DNA of 34,202 nt from Acinetobacter terrae (GCF_013004375.1 NZ_JABERI010000033.1:1-34202); one strand, 5' to 3'. Shown: positions 24,546 through 33,420, counted from the stretch's first letter. Notes: generated by a model from the letters alone, not told the origin. A program made the numbers and translations.

Positions 24546-25550
24546 TTAGGCAGCTTGATTTTGCTGAACATTGGCTACAGTGAAGTTAGCAGCCCATTCA
24601 TCAAGGATGTCTTTATATGGTTTTATGAAGTTTTCTTCTGTCCATTTGCCTTGTTTCACAGCCAATTCACCACGTTCAACACGGTCATAGACAATACGAG
24701 TTAATGAATAATCCCCATAGCTCAAGCTTGGCTGATACACCACACCTGCAGGTGAATTCGTATTATAAATTTCAGGACGATAGATTCTTTGGAAGCTTTC
24801 CATGGTGCTGATCGCGCTGATCAATTCGAAATCAGTGTAATCACGTAATAAGTCACCTGCACAGTAGAATGCTAAAGGTGCATTGCCATTTTCAGGCTTA
24901 AAGTAACGAACGCTTAAGCCCATTTTTGCGAAGTATTCATCGGTACGTGAATAGTCTTCATTGGTGTATTCCACACCTAATATCGGGTGAACATTGGCAG
25001 TGCGGTAATAAGTTTTAGTCGTTGAAACACTTAAACAAATCACAGGTTGTTTGTTAAATTCAGCTTTAAAGACCTCTGAATTTACAAGATGTTGATACAA
25101 CTTGCCGTGTAGATCACCAAAATCTTCAGGCTTTTCATTGAACTTGCAACCAAGTGATGGCAATACCACACTAAAGTCATAATCACGCACATAAGATGAA
25201 AAGCTGTTGCCAATCATGCCTTCAATACGTTCATTGGTATGGGTATGATGATCGATAATGGTACTTTTTAAGGTTTCAATGAAGGGGAAAGCTTGACCAT
25301 TGCCTTCGATATCAATTTCTGCAGAGATGATATCGATTTCAAGTGAATAACGATCACCTTTTGGATTGTCGACCGTTGCCAAGCTATTAAAACGGTTATT
25401 GATCATTGCTAAAGTGCGACGAAGATTTTCTTGGCGGCTTTCACCACGTGCCAAATTAGCAAAGTTAGTCGTCAAACGTGTATTGTTAGCTGGCTCGTAG
25501 TTCTCATCAAAACGAATGCGCTTAATTGAACATTGAAATGCTGTACTCAT
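24546..25550 (-). CDS. mesX: MesX (DUF1852), partner of MesD
   Basis: A 334-residue protein of the DUF1852 family: FQCSIKRIRFDENYEP, ISAEIDIEGNGQAFPFIETL, TIIDHHTHTNERIEGMIGNSF and DVLIS-like core segments; it is intact. MesX is required by MesD for methionine synthesis in A. baylyi; its own chemistry is unresolved, possibly oxygen-dependent generation of a methyl donor. It is the first gene of the cluster mesX-mesD-flavin reductase-TauE, all on the minus strand. Upstream (25551-25771) is AT-rich, without an evident second gene. Confidence 0.9.
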   Translation of the reverse strand: MSTAFQCSIKRIRFDENYEPANNTRLTTNFANLARGESRQENLRRTLAMINNRFNSLATVDNPKGDRYSLEIDIISAEIDIEGNGQAFPFIETLKSTIIDHHTHTNERIEGMIGNSFSSYVRDYDFSVVLPSLGCKFNEKPEDFGDLHGKLYQHLVNSEVFKAEFNKQPVICLSVSTTKTYYRTANVHPILGVEYTNEDYSRTDEYFAKMGLSVRYFKPENGNAPLAFYCAGDLLRDYTDFELISAISTMESFQRIYRPEIYNTNSPAGVVYQPSLSYGDYSLTRIVYDRVERGELAVKQGKWTEENFIKPYKDILDEWAANFTVANVQQNQAA

Positions 25551-25771
25551 GGAGATGTGCCCTAAATTTTTTAAATAAAAGCTAAATTTCTGTATGAGCC
25601 AATTAAAGCCTGAATTTAAACATGAGTAAAACGATATAAATTCAATAAAAGATGAGTAAAATTCACTTTCAAGCTGGTTTTTATAAATAAATCGCTTTTT
25701 ATTGACTACAAAAAAAGGATCTTACCAATAATAAAATTATATCTTAAAAAACAAGTTTTTAAGTTAATTTC

Positions 25772-26514
25772 ATGAACCGTATTTTGAGTATTCTAGCCAT
25801 TATGGCGGTAATCAATACTGCTGTAATTGCTGCAGATACACCTTTCAAATTTATTCACTATGGCAACTTCAAGCATATGATGCATACAGGTGATGATCGA
25901 GGAACCGTCAAACTCTCAGCGTTGCCACAGTAAGAATCTACTTGGGGAATAGGGGCACTTGCAGGACGTAAGGGTGAGATTATTCAAATTGATGGCAAAA
26001 TCGTTGTAACTTCAGGCAGCGATTTAACAGGAAAAATCTTGCCTCATGATACAAATGAACAGGCCTTTCTCTTTGCAAGTGGTCAAGTGACAAAATGGCA
26101 GGACATTTCTGTGCCATCAGATATGAATCAATCCCAATTAGAAGCGTTCCTCCTAGAAGAAGCAAAACGTTTAGGACTATCAACTGAGCAGCCTTTTGTA
26201 TTCCGTTTACAAGGACATTATCCTGAATTACATTGGCATGTTGTGACAGGCAAAAAACCTCATCCAATAACTGAACAAACAGGCAGTCATACCACTAGCG
26301 CAAAAAATATCCTATAGAAAAACATATTTTCAATAGTCCAGATGCCCGAGGACAATTGATTGGTATATACAGTGGTCCTCAATTAGAAAGTGTGGTGACT
26401 CACCCAAATGAGTATTTTCATGCGCATTATATTAATAATCAGGCCAATATTTCTGGTCATGTAGAAGCTTATTCAGTTGCAAAAGGCACTATTCTGATGT
26501 TGCCTGTTGAATAA
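25772..26514 (+). pseudogene. Acetolactate decarboxylase-like secreted protein, decayed
   Basis: ATG 25772 opens MNRILSILAIMAVINTAVIA, a signal peptide. The rest of the protein runs STWGIGALAGRKGEIIQIDGK, then KILPHDTNEQAFLFA, then the C-terminal FHAHYINNQANISGHVEAY. The HxH-10-H spacing equals the zinc site of acetolactate decarboxylase (BudA/AlsD). Two defects: TAA in frame after SALPQ (25931-25933), and a frame loss in the A6 run 26302-26307 that one extra A repairs (SAKKYPIEKHIFNSPDARGQ). The frame then runs to TAA at 26512-26514. Not functional as written. Confidence 0.65.
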
Positions 26515-26581
26515 CTGATGATGCAGTCCCGAATATTACGAATCACTTGACGATGCCATTCATGGGTATAAAATAGCGGGC

Positions 26582-27219
26582 CTATAAGGAGATGGTATTC
26601 CTCCTTCTACAAACCGCCATTCTGGCTGATAAAATACTATCTTCACCTTCAATACTTTGCACCGCAGACTTTTGAATCCGTAGGGCTGATTTTGCAGTAG
26701 CTTCCGAAATCAACACCCTCACCAACACATTAGGACGCAACTCAGCCGCTTGCACATCGAGTTTTGCACGCACCGCCAAACGCTCTGTTTGTACATCTGC
26801 CTGAGAGATTAAGCTTTGTACAATGGCTTTATAGGTTTGTTCTGAATCATTCACTTTAAAGTCAATTTTTGTCCGGCTTGCAATTGACCTGAGAATTGAT
26901 TCGGCAAATTAAACTCAAGCCATAAATCTTTCAGCTGTTCAATGACAAAGAGTTGATCAGCCAATTGTACATTTTCACCAACCACAATATCTTTTTGACT
27001 GATCACCCCGGAGATCGGCGCTCGAATCAAAAAGCGTCCATTATTATTTCCGCTCGCACCTAATGCGTTTAAACGTGCTTGTGAAGACTGAACAGTGATC
27101 TGTGCTTGACGATAGGCACTTTCTGCACGCTGGTAATCCTGCTTGGCAGAAATTCCCTGTGACCAGAGTTGCTGTTCGCGCTGGTAGTCTTGACGGGTCA
27201 AATCCAGATTCGCCTGCGC
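26582..27219 (-). pseudogene. CzcB/CusB-type RND efflux periplasmic adaptor, 3' fragment
   Basis: The minus frame from the IS66 junction reads QANLDLTRQDYQREQQLW, then AKQDYQRAESAYRQAQITVQ (coiled-coil hairpin). RFLIRAPISGVISQKDIVVGE (lipoyl-like half) and LWLEFNLPNQFSGQLQAGQK (beta-barrel) follow, as in CzcB-like adaptors of the HlyD family. The frame breaks near 26855-26857, where one added A gives KLTLKVNDSEQTYKAIVQSL and continues to LRIQKSAVQSIEGEDSI, after which the sequence diverges. The 5' half and the RND pump genes are absent. A relic of a metal-efflux operon. Confidence 0.75.
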
Positions 27220-28250
27220 CATGCAGCCCACCTCAATGACCTGGCCTGATCTAAAGCATGCTTTATAACCACTGTAATCATCACAGACCAAATGGCCCTG
27301 CCAGCCCTTCAGGAACTCTTCAGCATGCTGGCCAGAACGGCTATCCTGAAAGTCATAGATCACCGCCTGAACTGGATTGTACTGTGTAGTAGCATAGGCC
27401 CAGACATAACCTTTCTTCGGTTTTTTCTCATCATCACCAAGCTGCATGGTGGTGACCGGCGTTTCATCTGCATGGATCACCCGCTGCTGCTGCACCACCT
27501 GTTTTAAGGCATCCGCCAAGGGTTCAAGTTCCACCCCACAGCGACCAATCCAGTCAGATAATGTGGATCTGGACAGATCAATTCCCGCGCGTAGAAAGAT
27601 CTGGCGCTGACGGTACAACGGTAAATGATTGGCATATTTAGACACCAACACATGGCTCAGCAATTCTGCACTGGCAATGCCTTTATCAATCACATAAGCA
27701 GGCATCGCTTGCTGAGTCAGGGTGTCTCACACTGGTCACAGACCCATTTGCCACGCACATGCTGTTCCTTATAGAACTGTGCCGGTCTGAAGTTCAGTTT
27801 CTCACTGATATCTTCACCGATACGATGTAACTGGCAGCCACAACTGCATTGCGTTGATGCAGGTTCATGCTCAATACGGATGGTTTGCAGATGATCTGGC
27901 AGCGGTCGACGTTTAGGTTTATTTGCTGTGGCTTTCTGCGCTATTGTATTCGTTTTATCCGCATTCAGCCGTTCCAACTCTAAATCAACTGCTGCGATAT
28001 CTTCTTCGACCGCTTCGTCCCACAAATGGATTTGTTTGGCAGTTAAGTGTTCATTCTTTTGGGCAAATTTATGCCGTTTAAACAAAGCCAGTTCATGCTC
28101 GTATTTTTGAGTGAGAATGGAAAGATGTTGAACTTTGGCATCCAATTGCTGATTTAATTGTGCCAGAGACTGATGCTGCATCGTCAACTGTCTGGTGAAT
28201 TCCAACAGTTGTTCATGGGTCAGTTGGCTTAAATTAGACAGCATATTCAT
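27217..28250 (-). pseudogene. IS66 TnpC transposase, frameshifted and fused to a czcB fragment
   Basis: The N-terminal part (27717-28250) has the coiled coil and zinc-binding CSCGCQLHRIGEDISEKLNF…RGKWVCDQCE. It breaks at ETP* where GAGACACCCTGACTC contains an extra AC; removing it gives ETLTQQAMPAYVIDKGIASAELLSH. The second part holds PLYRQRQIFLRAGIDLSRSTL, the first Asp in RVIHADETPV and the second in HLVCDDYSGYKAC, then EVGCMA. IS66 proteins continue HARRKF here; this one continues directly into the czcB sequence in frame. The third catalytic acid is therefore missing. Confidence 0.85.
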
Positions 28251-28324
28251 GACTGCAGTATGCTTGAGGTCATGAAGGAGAGAAAATAGAACGTTTGGAA
28301 AATAGCAGAATGCACTAGTCTGGT

Positions 28325-28668
28325 TTAGAGCATAGTGACAACCTGCTGTCGTCCAATGCGCTGCCAGGGCAAACCCTGGATCAGTGCCTGTAACTGTTCC
28401 GGGCTGAGGGCTACGCTTTCACCCTGGTGAACCTGCGCCCAGTGAAATTTGCCTTGTTCCAGCCGTCGGGCACACAGCCAGATGCCCAGTCCATCATGCA
28501 CCAGTACTTTCATACGATGGCCACGTTTATTACAGAACAGGTAGGCACAATGGGTTTGATTGAAGCAAATGCTTTCATGATCTGCGCCATGGTTGTATCC
28601 ATCCCTGCACGCATATCCATGGGCTGGGTAGAGAGCCAGATTTCATCAATACGGATCTGTTGCCAGTG
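28325..28668 (-). pseudogene. IS66 TnpB (orf2), frameshifted
   Basis: The frame reads IRIDEIWLSTQPMDMRAGMD then MAQIMKAFAS. It resumes one base off as QTHCAYLFCNKRGHRMKVLV, then LEQGKFHWAQVHQGESVALS and WQRIGRQQVVTML to TAG at 28325-28327. This is the IS66 TnpB (DUF small-protein) signature. Adding one A at the AA complementary to 28560-28561 restores one frame. It overlaps the end of tnpA by about 20 bases as usual. Confidence 0.8.
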
Positions 28669-29029
28669 CCTTGAGTAATTCTGCCAAGGCAGGCATTTCT
28701 GATGCCTGCCATTTTAACTGGATCGCGTTATTGGCATGAGGCACAGTGATGTGCAATGTGATCATCACATCAATAGGTTGACTGATCACAGCTGTATAAG
28801 GCAAAGCAATAAATGCTGGCTTAACATGAGCAGGATCCTGCACGACACCCTCATTATAATGAAAGTTCCTGATCCAACGACTGACGAGGTTGGTATTAAG
28901 AGCATGCTTCAGTGCGACCGAGGTATTAGGATCTTTGCAGGCATTTACAACGCTGAGTTTGAATTCTTTGCTGTATGTTCTGCGTTTTTTAGCAACGGGA
29001 GGTGCTACAGAATATATATCCATGCTCAT
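28646..29029 (-). CDS. IS66 TnpA (orf1)
   Basis: A 127-residue HTH protein of the IS66 orf1 family: KKRRTYSKEFKLSVVNACKDP then SVALKHALNTNLVSRWIRNF is the helix-turn-helix. The C-terminus ends KWQASEMPALAELLKALATD. It stops where TnpB begins. Intact, but its partners tnpB and tnpC are broken. Confidence 0.8.
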   Translation of the reverse strand: MSMDIYSVAPPVAKKRRTYSKEFKLSVVNACKDPNTSVALKHALNTNLVSRWIRNFHYNEGVVQDPAHVKPAFIALPYTAVISQPIDVMITLHITVPHANNAIQLKWQASEMPALAELLKALATDPY

Positions 29030-29305
29030 GGACTAAGTCCCCACTTGTTTTTAAGTGGGAACCAAATTAAGGCTTATAGGATAGCTTGGTAAGATGAGTT
29101 CGCCGGATACTTACTCTTAAACTCATCAAGCAACATACCTATAGGTTATGTCGAAAATAGCTGCTTTACTGTATGCCCTTATGCCTATAAAAATGATATC
29201 AATGTTGTTAACGTTCATAAAATCAACTTGTGCCATTAATCCTTCTCCATTTCTTTAAAGCTGGATGTATGATTAGACCTAGTTTATGAATTGCTTAATT
29301 CTAGT

Positions 29306-30004
29306 ATGAAGAATACATTTCCTGACCACAATCAAATTAGCGTGGTTTCTACTTTTTCAGAACTTGTAAATTCGAATTTTCAACGAGAGATGAATGCCAT
29401 TTGCTGGTCTAGACATTTGGTGGGTGATTTTAAAGAGATTGTGGCTAAACTTGATTTAAAAGAAAACATTACAGAAGTTTCTATTGAAGATCTTCTGGTG
29501 CTACAGCTTTCAAAGAAAGGGCATCTAGCCAGAGAAATGATCTTAAAAGATATGCAGCTGTTAACTGATTTCGGCGCATCACCTTCTCTTAATTTGCTGA
29601 AAAGCTATGAACAGGATGAATATCTAGATTTCATTTCAACAGATGTATATTCGTACCATGTTGATCGTGCCCCCATCGAAACGGATACTTTTTTATGTAC
29701 ATATCATGGTGCTGCGAGTGAAATCTTGCCCAATGACCAGGTTGAGCAAAAAATCTTGATTCCAGAAATCAGAGAGCAGCTTAAAAAATTACATGACGGG
29801 CCTGAAGCTGAGTTCGAAATGTTTCTCGAAGAATATTTCTTTGATCTACACTATCAGCCTAAACCGGATGCAAAACCTGTGAATTTAGGTTTAGGGCATC
29901 TTTGGCGACTTGCAGTCGATCATCCAACACAACAGGTTTTACCTTGTGTGCATAGAGCTCCTGCTGAAAAAGATGGTGAGTATAGACTGCTATTGATCTG
30001 TTAA
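29306..30004 (+). CDS. DUF1826-family protein
   Basis: A 232-residue protein from ATG 29306; a TTG five codons upstream is in frame but less likely. Family landmarks are NFQREMNAICWSRHLVGDF, SYHVDRAPIETDTFLCTYHG, AASEILPNDQ and the end LGHLWRLAVDHPTQQVLPCVHRAP. DUF1826 genes elsewhere sit in zinc-limitation (Zur/ZigA) regions, and a role in zinc handling is a reasonable guess. No zinc-uptake gene is visible next to it; an AraC relic and IS66 scraps surround it. Biochemical activity unknown. Confidence 0.75.
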   Translation: MKNTFPDHNQISVVSTFSELVNSNFQREMNAICWSRHLVGDFKEIVAKLDLKENITEVSIEDLLVLQLSKKGHLAREMILKDMQLLTDFGASPSLNLLKSYEQDEYLDFISTDVYSYHVDRAPIETDTFLCTYHGAASEILPNDQVEQKILIPEIREQLKKLHDGPEAEFEMFLEEYFFDLHYQPKPDAKPVNLGLGHLWRLAVDHPTQQVLPCVHRAPAEKDGEYRLLLIC

Positions 30005-30008
30005 ATTT

Positions 30009-30199
30009 TTATTCAATATATAGTGGATGAACTTGGTTCCTATAAAATTTGAGTGCTGCATCTGCCCATTTCTTAAATGCTCTAAAGAAATTGTACAGAT
30101 CAGCCATAGCGTAACTGATGTGCAATTTCTTCAATAGCAATATTTCGCTTTTCCCAATAAATATTTTGCTTTCGCTCGCTTTACTTCTGCAACTGGTAT
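30009..30199 (-). pseudogene. C-terminal relic of an AraC-family regulator
   Basis: The minus strand reads PVAEVKRAKAKYLLGKAK, then NIAIEEIAHQLRYG, then DLYNFFRAFKKWADAALKFY to TAA at 30009-30011. The order 'R.KA..LL…IAIEEIA..L.Y.D…FFRAFKKW' is the second helix-turn-helix of AraC/XylS proteins. One A added at 30143-30145 (complement AAA) joins the first two pieces; one base less after RYG joins the third. The rest of the gene is missing. Confidence 0.65.
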
Positions 30200-30264
30200 A
30201 TTAAATGAAGACTAAAATTTTGGTGGCTATTGAAATGTTCTAAATGTTTCGGTAAATGCCTATT

Positions 30265-30331
30265 TGAACGATGTACTAAAAGACTACCAACGCAGAAAAT
30301 GAGCCAGATTGAAAAGTTGCTGCCACACTAG
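30265..30331 (+). mobile_element. 3' end of an IS66-family transposase gene
   Basis: Plus frame YLNDVLKRLPTQKMSQIEKL then LPH and TAG at 30329-30331: the IS66 TnpC C-terminus, related to the fragment at 17423-17560. Upstream (about 30240-30264) homology fades in a frame-broken stretch. It is not a continuation of the truncated IS66 at 27214, since the strand is opposite. Confidence 0.7.
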
Positions 30332-30464
30332 TAACGTCCAATGAGGGCTTTTTTATTCTGCTAAAACAAAAACAGGTGTTTTTATATAAAATTTATTCAC
30401 ACACAAAACTTCGGATTTTTGGCTTAGTAATTGTCTAGATCGAAATAAAGATAACTTAGAAAAA

Positions 30465-31514
30465 TTAAGGTGTGTAAGTATCTATTTTAGTAGGTGTTAA
30501 TAAAAAACTCATTAAGTCTCGACCCACTACTAATGGACCTTGATAATTTACCTTAGTCCGTTGGATTAACACCTCATCAGGAATACCAATAATTCTAGAC
30601 GAAACTCCATTTACAATGTGACTATATACTGCCATTTTAGGTTTAGTTTGATTAAAAATTTCACCTGCCTCTCGAGGATTAGTGTGATGAGCATACACTT
30701 GTGGCACGGCATGAGTATCTTGAAACTCTGCTACTTCATGTATCAATAAATCAACACCTTTGCCATATTTAAGCACATTAGCAGTGGGGATTGTATCACC
30801 ACTTATCACTACTGCACGTCCAGCATAATCCACTCTATAACCTAGGGCAGGTTGAATAGCACCATGATGGTCATGTTCAACTTTAAAGGCAGTGACGACT
30901 ACGCCATTTAGATTAAAAACAACGCCGCCTTCAGCAGAAAATTCATGAGCAACAATATTAGTGGTATCTTTTTTTAGCTCACCATCTGCTACTCTAACTC
31001 GAATATCGTCTGCATGGGCTATCTTCAACCCTTCTACTAAAGCAAGGACGCCAGTTGGTCCATGTACATTAAAATCACCTTGACGACCTCCAAAAGCAGG
31101 TATATAACCTGTCATCCACATATCACTAAGACCATTTACATGGTCGGAATGATAATGGGTTAAAAAAACACCACCCACCTTTCCTAGCGGTATACCTGCT
31201 TGGGTTAAACGAATGACTGCTCCTCGCCCTGCATCAAAAACAAGATTATATCCTCCAGCTTGTACCAATGTAGACATACCAAAACGTTGTTCACTAGGTA
31301 CAGGACTACCTGTTCCCAATAAAGTTACACGCATTTCATCTTTATTTGGAGAAATACGGGCAGGATGGGTGCTCGCAAGGTGCAAGTATTCATTATTACT
31401 CGTTACTGCTTTGCTCCTACCTTGTGAAACAAATGTATGCGTATGAATACAGGCAGTTAATAGTAAAGGTAGAATAAGAGCAGAAGCTGCTGTTACTATT
31501 GGTTTTTTATTCAT
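30465..31514 (-). CDS. Secreted metallo-beta-lactamase-fold lipoprotein (RNase Z/AtsA-like)
   Basis: A 349-residue protein starting 6 bases after AGGA. A signal peptide with lipobox LLLTAC (Cys at about residue 22) predicts a lipoprotein. The MBL core has MRVTLLGTGSPVPSEQRFG, AGGYNLVFDAGRGAVIRL, the metal motif LTHYHSDHVNGL (about residues 119-130), GRAVVISGDTIPT and VYAHHTNPREAGEIF. This is the RNase Z/arylsulfatase-AtsA-like type that hydrolyses phosphate or sulfate esters; the substrate is unknown. It stands alone, between IS66 and IS3 remains, and seems intact. Confidence 0.85.
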   Translation of the reverse strand: MNKKPIVTAASALILPLLLTACIHTHTFVSQGRSKAVTSNNEYLHLASTHPARISPNKDEMRVTLLGTGSPVPSEQRFGMSTLVQAGGYNLVFDAGRGAVIRLTQAGIPLGKVGGVFLTHYHSDHVNGLSDMWMTGYIPAFGGRQGDFNVHGPTGVLALVEGLKIAHADDIRVRVADGELKKDTTNIVAHEFSAEGGVVFNLNGVVVTAFKVEHDHHGAIQPALGYRVDYAGRAVVISGDTIPTANVLKYGKGVDLLIHEVAEFQDTHAVPQVYAHHTNPREAGEIFNQTKPKMAVYSHIVNGVSSRIIGIPDEVLIQRTKVNYQGPLVVGRDLMSFLLTPTKIDTYTP

Positions 31515-31622
31515 AACTTATCCTTGTTTAGCTCTTAAATATAGAGACTGAAATCTTGTATCATTAATTGTATGACTTACTCAGAAATGGATTGTCACCT
31601 CTCTCCTAGACATGAGGTAACC

Positions 31623-31698
31623 TCATTTTGAAGCTGCATCAAATGCTTCTGGGCTCATTCCATCGAGATGAGAATGACGCCTGATTCGATTGTAAAAG
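31623..31698 (-). mobile_element. 3' fragment of an IS3-family transposase gene
   Basis: The minus frame FYNRIRRHSHLDGMSPEAFD then AASK and TGA at 31623-31625 is a standard IS3-family OrfB C-terminus. The likely terminal sequence continues to about 31570 (TGACTTACTCAGAAATGGATTG on the plus strand). The intact IS3-family element at 31699 abuts it, so it was inserted in or beside this older copy. Nothing of the older element remains on the other side. Confidence 0.75.
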
Positions 31699-31736
31699 GT
31701 AATCCTCCCATAAATAACTGAAGTTAAAAGTAGAGG

Positions 31737-32534
31737 TTAAGCAGCCATTAGAGGTGGCCTTCCTTTGTTTGCTTGGTGTGGTCTTTCATGGTTGTAATGC
31801 CACAGCCAGTTTGTTGCATAATCTTGTACTTCATCCAAAGTATCAAATAAATGTTTGCTCAGCCAACTATAACGTATGGTCCGATTATAGCGTTCAATAT
31901 ACGCATTCTGCTGTGGTTTACCTGGTTGAATATATTCAGTTGCCCAGCGTACAAATTCGTGACTGATAAACTCCGGGCCATTGTCACACCGAATAACTAA
32001 CGGTTTTTCTCGCCATTCCAATAACTGATTCAATGTGCGAACAACCCTGATCGTGGGTAATGAGAATCCTGCTTCAATAGCCAAACCTTCTCGACGGTAA
32101 TCATCAATTACATTCAATAGCCGGTACTTACGACCATCAGAAAGCTGGTCATGCATAAAATCCAGTGACCAGACCTGATTTGCCCGGATCGGCTCTTTCA
32201 GTGGTTCTGGTGCATGCCGTTTTAGTCTTCTTCTCGGTTTAATGCGCAGATTCAGTGCTAACTCACAGTAAATGCGATAAACACGCTTATGATTCCAAAC
32301 ATGGTTTTCAACATGACGTAGATAAGAGAAACACAGACCAAAACCCCAATCTGTATTTTCTTCAGTGAGCTCAATGAGCTGTTCTGCAATTAATGCATTG
32401 TCATCGTTTAACTTGGACTGATAACGGTAGCAAGTTTCACTGATACTAAATGCTCGGCAAGCCAAACGAATGCTAATGGCGTAGTGGGCAACTGCCTGTT
32501 GTGCCATCTTACGTCGGCAAGATGGCCTCACCAC
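31737..32534 (-). CDS. IS3-family transposase OrfB
   Basis: A 265-residue integrase-type transposase produced by -1 frameshift from orfA; GTG at 32532-32534 is only the formal start of the frame. It contains the N-terminal HTH_21 region ([20 protein letters not shown]), and all three DDE residues: [25 protein letters not shown] and [18 protein letters not shown]. The end [17 protein letters not shown] is typical of the IS3 group. Intact. Confidence 0.9.
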   Translation of the reverse strand: MVRPSCRRKMAQQAVAHYAISIRLACRAFSISETCYRYQSKLNDDNALIAEQLIELTEENTDWGFGLCFSYLRHVENHVWNHKRVYRIYCELALNLRIKPRRRLKRHAPEPLKEPIRANQVWSLDFMHDQLSDGRKYRLLNVIDDYRREGLAIEAGFSLPTIRVVRTLNQLLEWREKPLVIRCDNGPEFISHEFVRWATEYIQPGKPQQNAYIERYNRTIRYSWLSKHLFDTLDEVQDYATNWLWHYNHERPHQANKGRPPLMAA

Positions 32535-32794
32535 TTTTTTTCCATCGCTTCCTGAATGATCTCTGCCTTTAAGCGTTCCTCAGCATACATCTTTTTAAGT
32601 CTGGTATTTTCTGCTTCCAGTTCTTTGAGTTTTGCCATTAATGATGTATCCATACCGCCATATTTGGCACGCCATTTATAGAAGGTCGCATTACTCATAC
32701 CGTGTTCACGACAAAGGGCGGCTACAGGTGTGCCAGACTCCGCCTGTTTCAAAATGGACATGATCTGACTGTCAGTAAATTTAGATGTTTTCAT
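32528..32794 (-). CDS. IS3-family transposase OrfA
   Basis: An 88-residue HTH protein: [20 protein letters not shown] and [19 protein letters not shown] form the helix-turn-helix, and [20 protein letters not shown] is the leucine zipper. It ends EAMEKKW at TGA 32528-32530. The A-run before the stop is the frameshift site for OrfAB. Confidence 0.9.
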   Translation of the reverse strand: MKTSKFTDSQIMSILKQAESGTPVAALCREHGMSNATFYKWRAKYGGMDTSLMAKLKELEAENTRLKKMYAEERLKAEIIQEAMEKKW

Positions 32795-33009
32795 GCAGAA
32801 TCTCCTGCCTATACTTTAAGAGAAAATTCTACTTTTAGGTCCTATTATTTTTAGGGGGGATTACCCATGAGCAGCTAAATCACTCAAAGCCAGCATCTAA
32901 AACCATTTAACAAAATCTATGACTATTTTACTTTCCCTCACCTAATCGTCCTAGTGTATATCTTTTTTTTTGATTAGCTTATTCCTAAATCAAGTGACTT
33001 TAGGTAAGT

Positions 33010-33327
33010 ATGATGAACGATATCCAATTTTCAGATTGCACGAAGGCATGTATGAGCTGTTCCCTTGCCTGTACCAGTTGTGCAAATGCCTGTCTAAAAG
33101 AAGAAAATCTGGAGATGATGCGGGAATGTATTCAGCGTTGTCTAGATTGTGCAGATATTTGTCAGCTCTGTGCTCGTATGCAGCAAAAAGAATCTCCTTT
33201 TGTGAAAGAAATTTGTGAGCTTTGTGCCAAGGCTTGTGAATACTGTGCAGATGAATGTAGCCAACATGAGCATCAACACTGCCAGCAATGTGCTGATGCT
33301 TGCCGTGAATGTGCCGCCGAATGTTGA
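33010..33327 (+). CDS. Cys-rich four-helix copper-binding protein (DUF326/Csp-like)
   Basis: A 105-residue cytosolic protein with about 21 Cys, spaced as CxxxC and CxxC along four helices (DCTKACMSCSLACTSCANAC, ECIQRCLDCADICQLC, EICELCAKACEYCADEC, HCQQCADACRECAAEC). This is the pattern of copper storage proteins, whose helices bundle with the Cys facing inward to bind Cu(I). It starts at ATG 33010 (a second ATG follows) shortly after AGG. No signal peptide. It stands alone, convergent with higBA. Copper or another soft metal is likely as ligand. Confidence 0.88.
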   Translation: MMNDIQFSDCTKACMSCSLACTSCANACLKEENLEMMRECIQRCLDCADICQLCARMQQKESPFVKEICELCAKACEYCADECSQHEHQHCQQCADACRECAAEC

Positions 33328-33394
33328 AAAATGGTTGTCTGATAAATAAAAGAATTAGTTGAGTTTAGGATTTACTCAATGAATAGCCAACGTG

Positions 33395-33420
33395 TTGTTA
33401 GTGGGTCAAACCACTAACAA
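33395..33420. terminator. Hairpin between the Cys-rich gene and higA
   Basis: TTGTTAGTGG-GTCAAA-CCACTAACAA is a perfect 10-bp stem that includes the higA stop codon (33414-33416). There is no T run on either side, so it may end transcription weakly or protect the 3' end. Confidence 0.4.

Larger units (their letters stand above)
27214..29114 (-). mobile_element. IS66-family element, truncated on its 3' side
   Basis: The outer end is GTAAGTATCCGGCGAACTCA (complement of 29095-29114), a typical IS66 terminal repeat. The genes tnpA, tnpB and tnpC follow in order on the minus strand. The element stops inside tnpC at about 27217, where it is joined to a czcB fragment. An unrelated-looking tail of an IS66 element is found at 30265-30331. 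Flank at 29115: TCTTAAAC; its duplicate partner cannot be found because the other end is missing. Confidence 0.85.
31699..32865 (-). mobile_element. Intact IS3-family insertion sequence, 1167 bp
   Basis: Ends: GGTAATCCTCCCATAAATAA at 31699 against GGTAATCCCCCCTAAAAATA (complement, ending 32865), imperfect inverted repeats. The two transposase frames overlap by 7 bases and A7G at the overlap (complement of 32535-32541) is a classic -1 slippery site. It is the only element in the window in which all frames look whole. A truncated sister copy is at 5576-5753. No clear target duplication. Confidence 0.85.

Noticed and set aside
29115..29237. Short minus-strand frame MAQVDFMNVNNIDIIF next to the IS66 end
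   Set aside because: It could be the beginning of a gene cut by the IS66, but it is too short and unrecognised to call.
32970..33218. Frame of 82 codons overlapping the Cys-rich protein
   Set aside because: It is a shadow of the DUF326 gene, whose Cys periodicity clearly marks the real frame.
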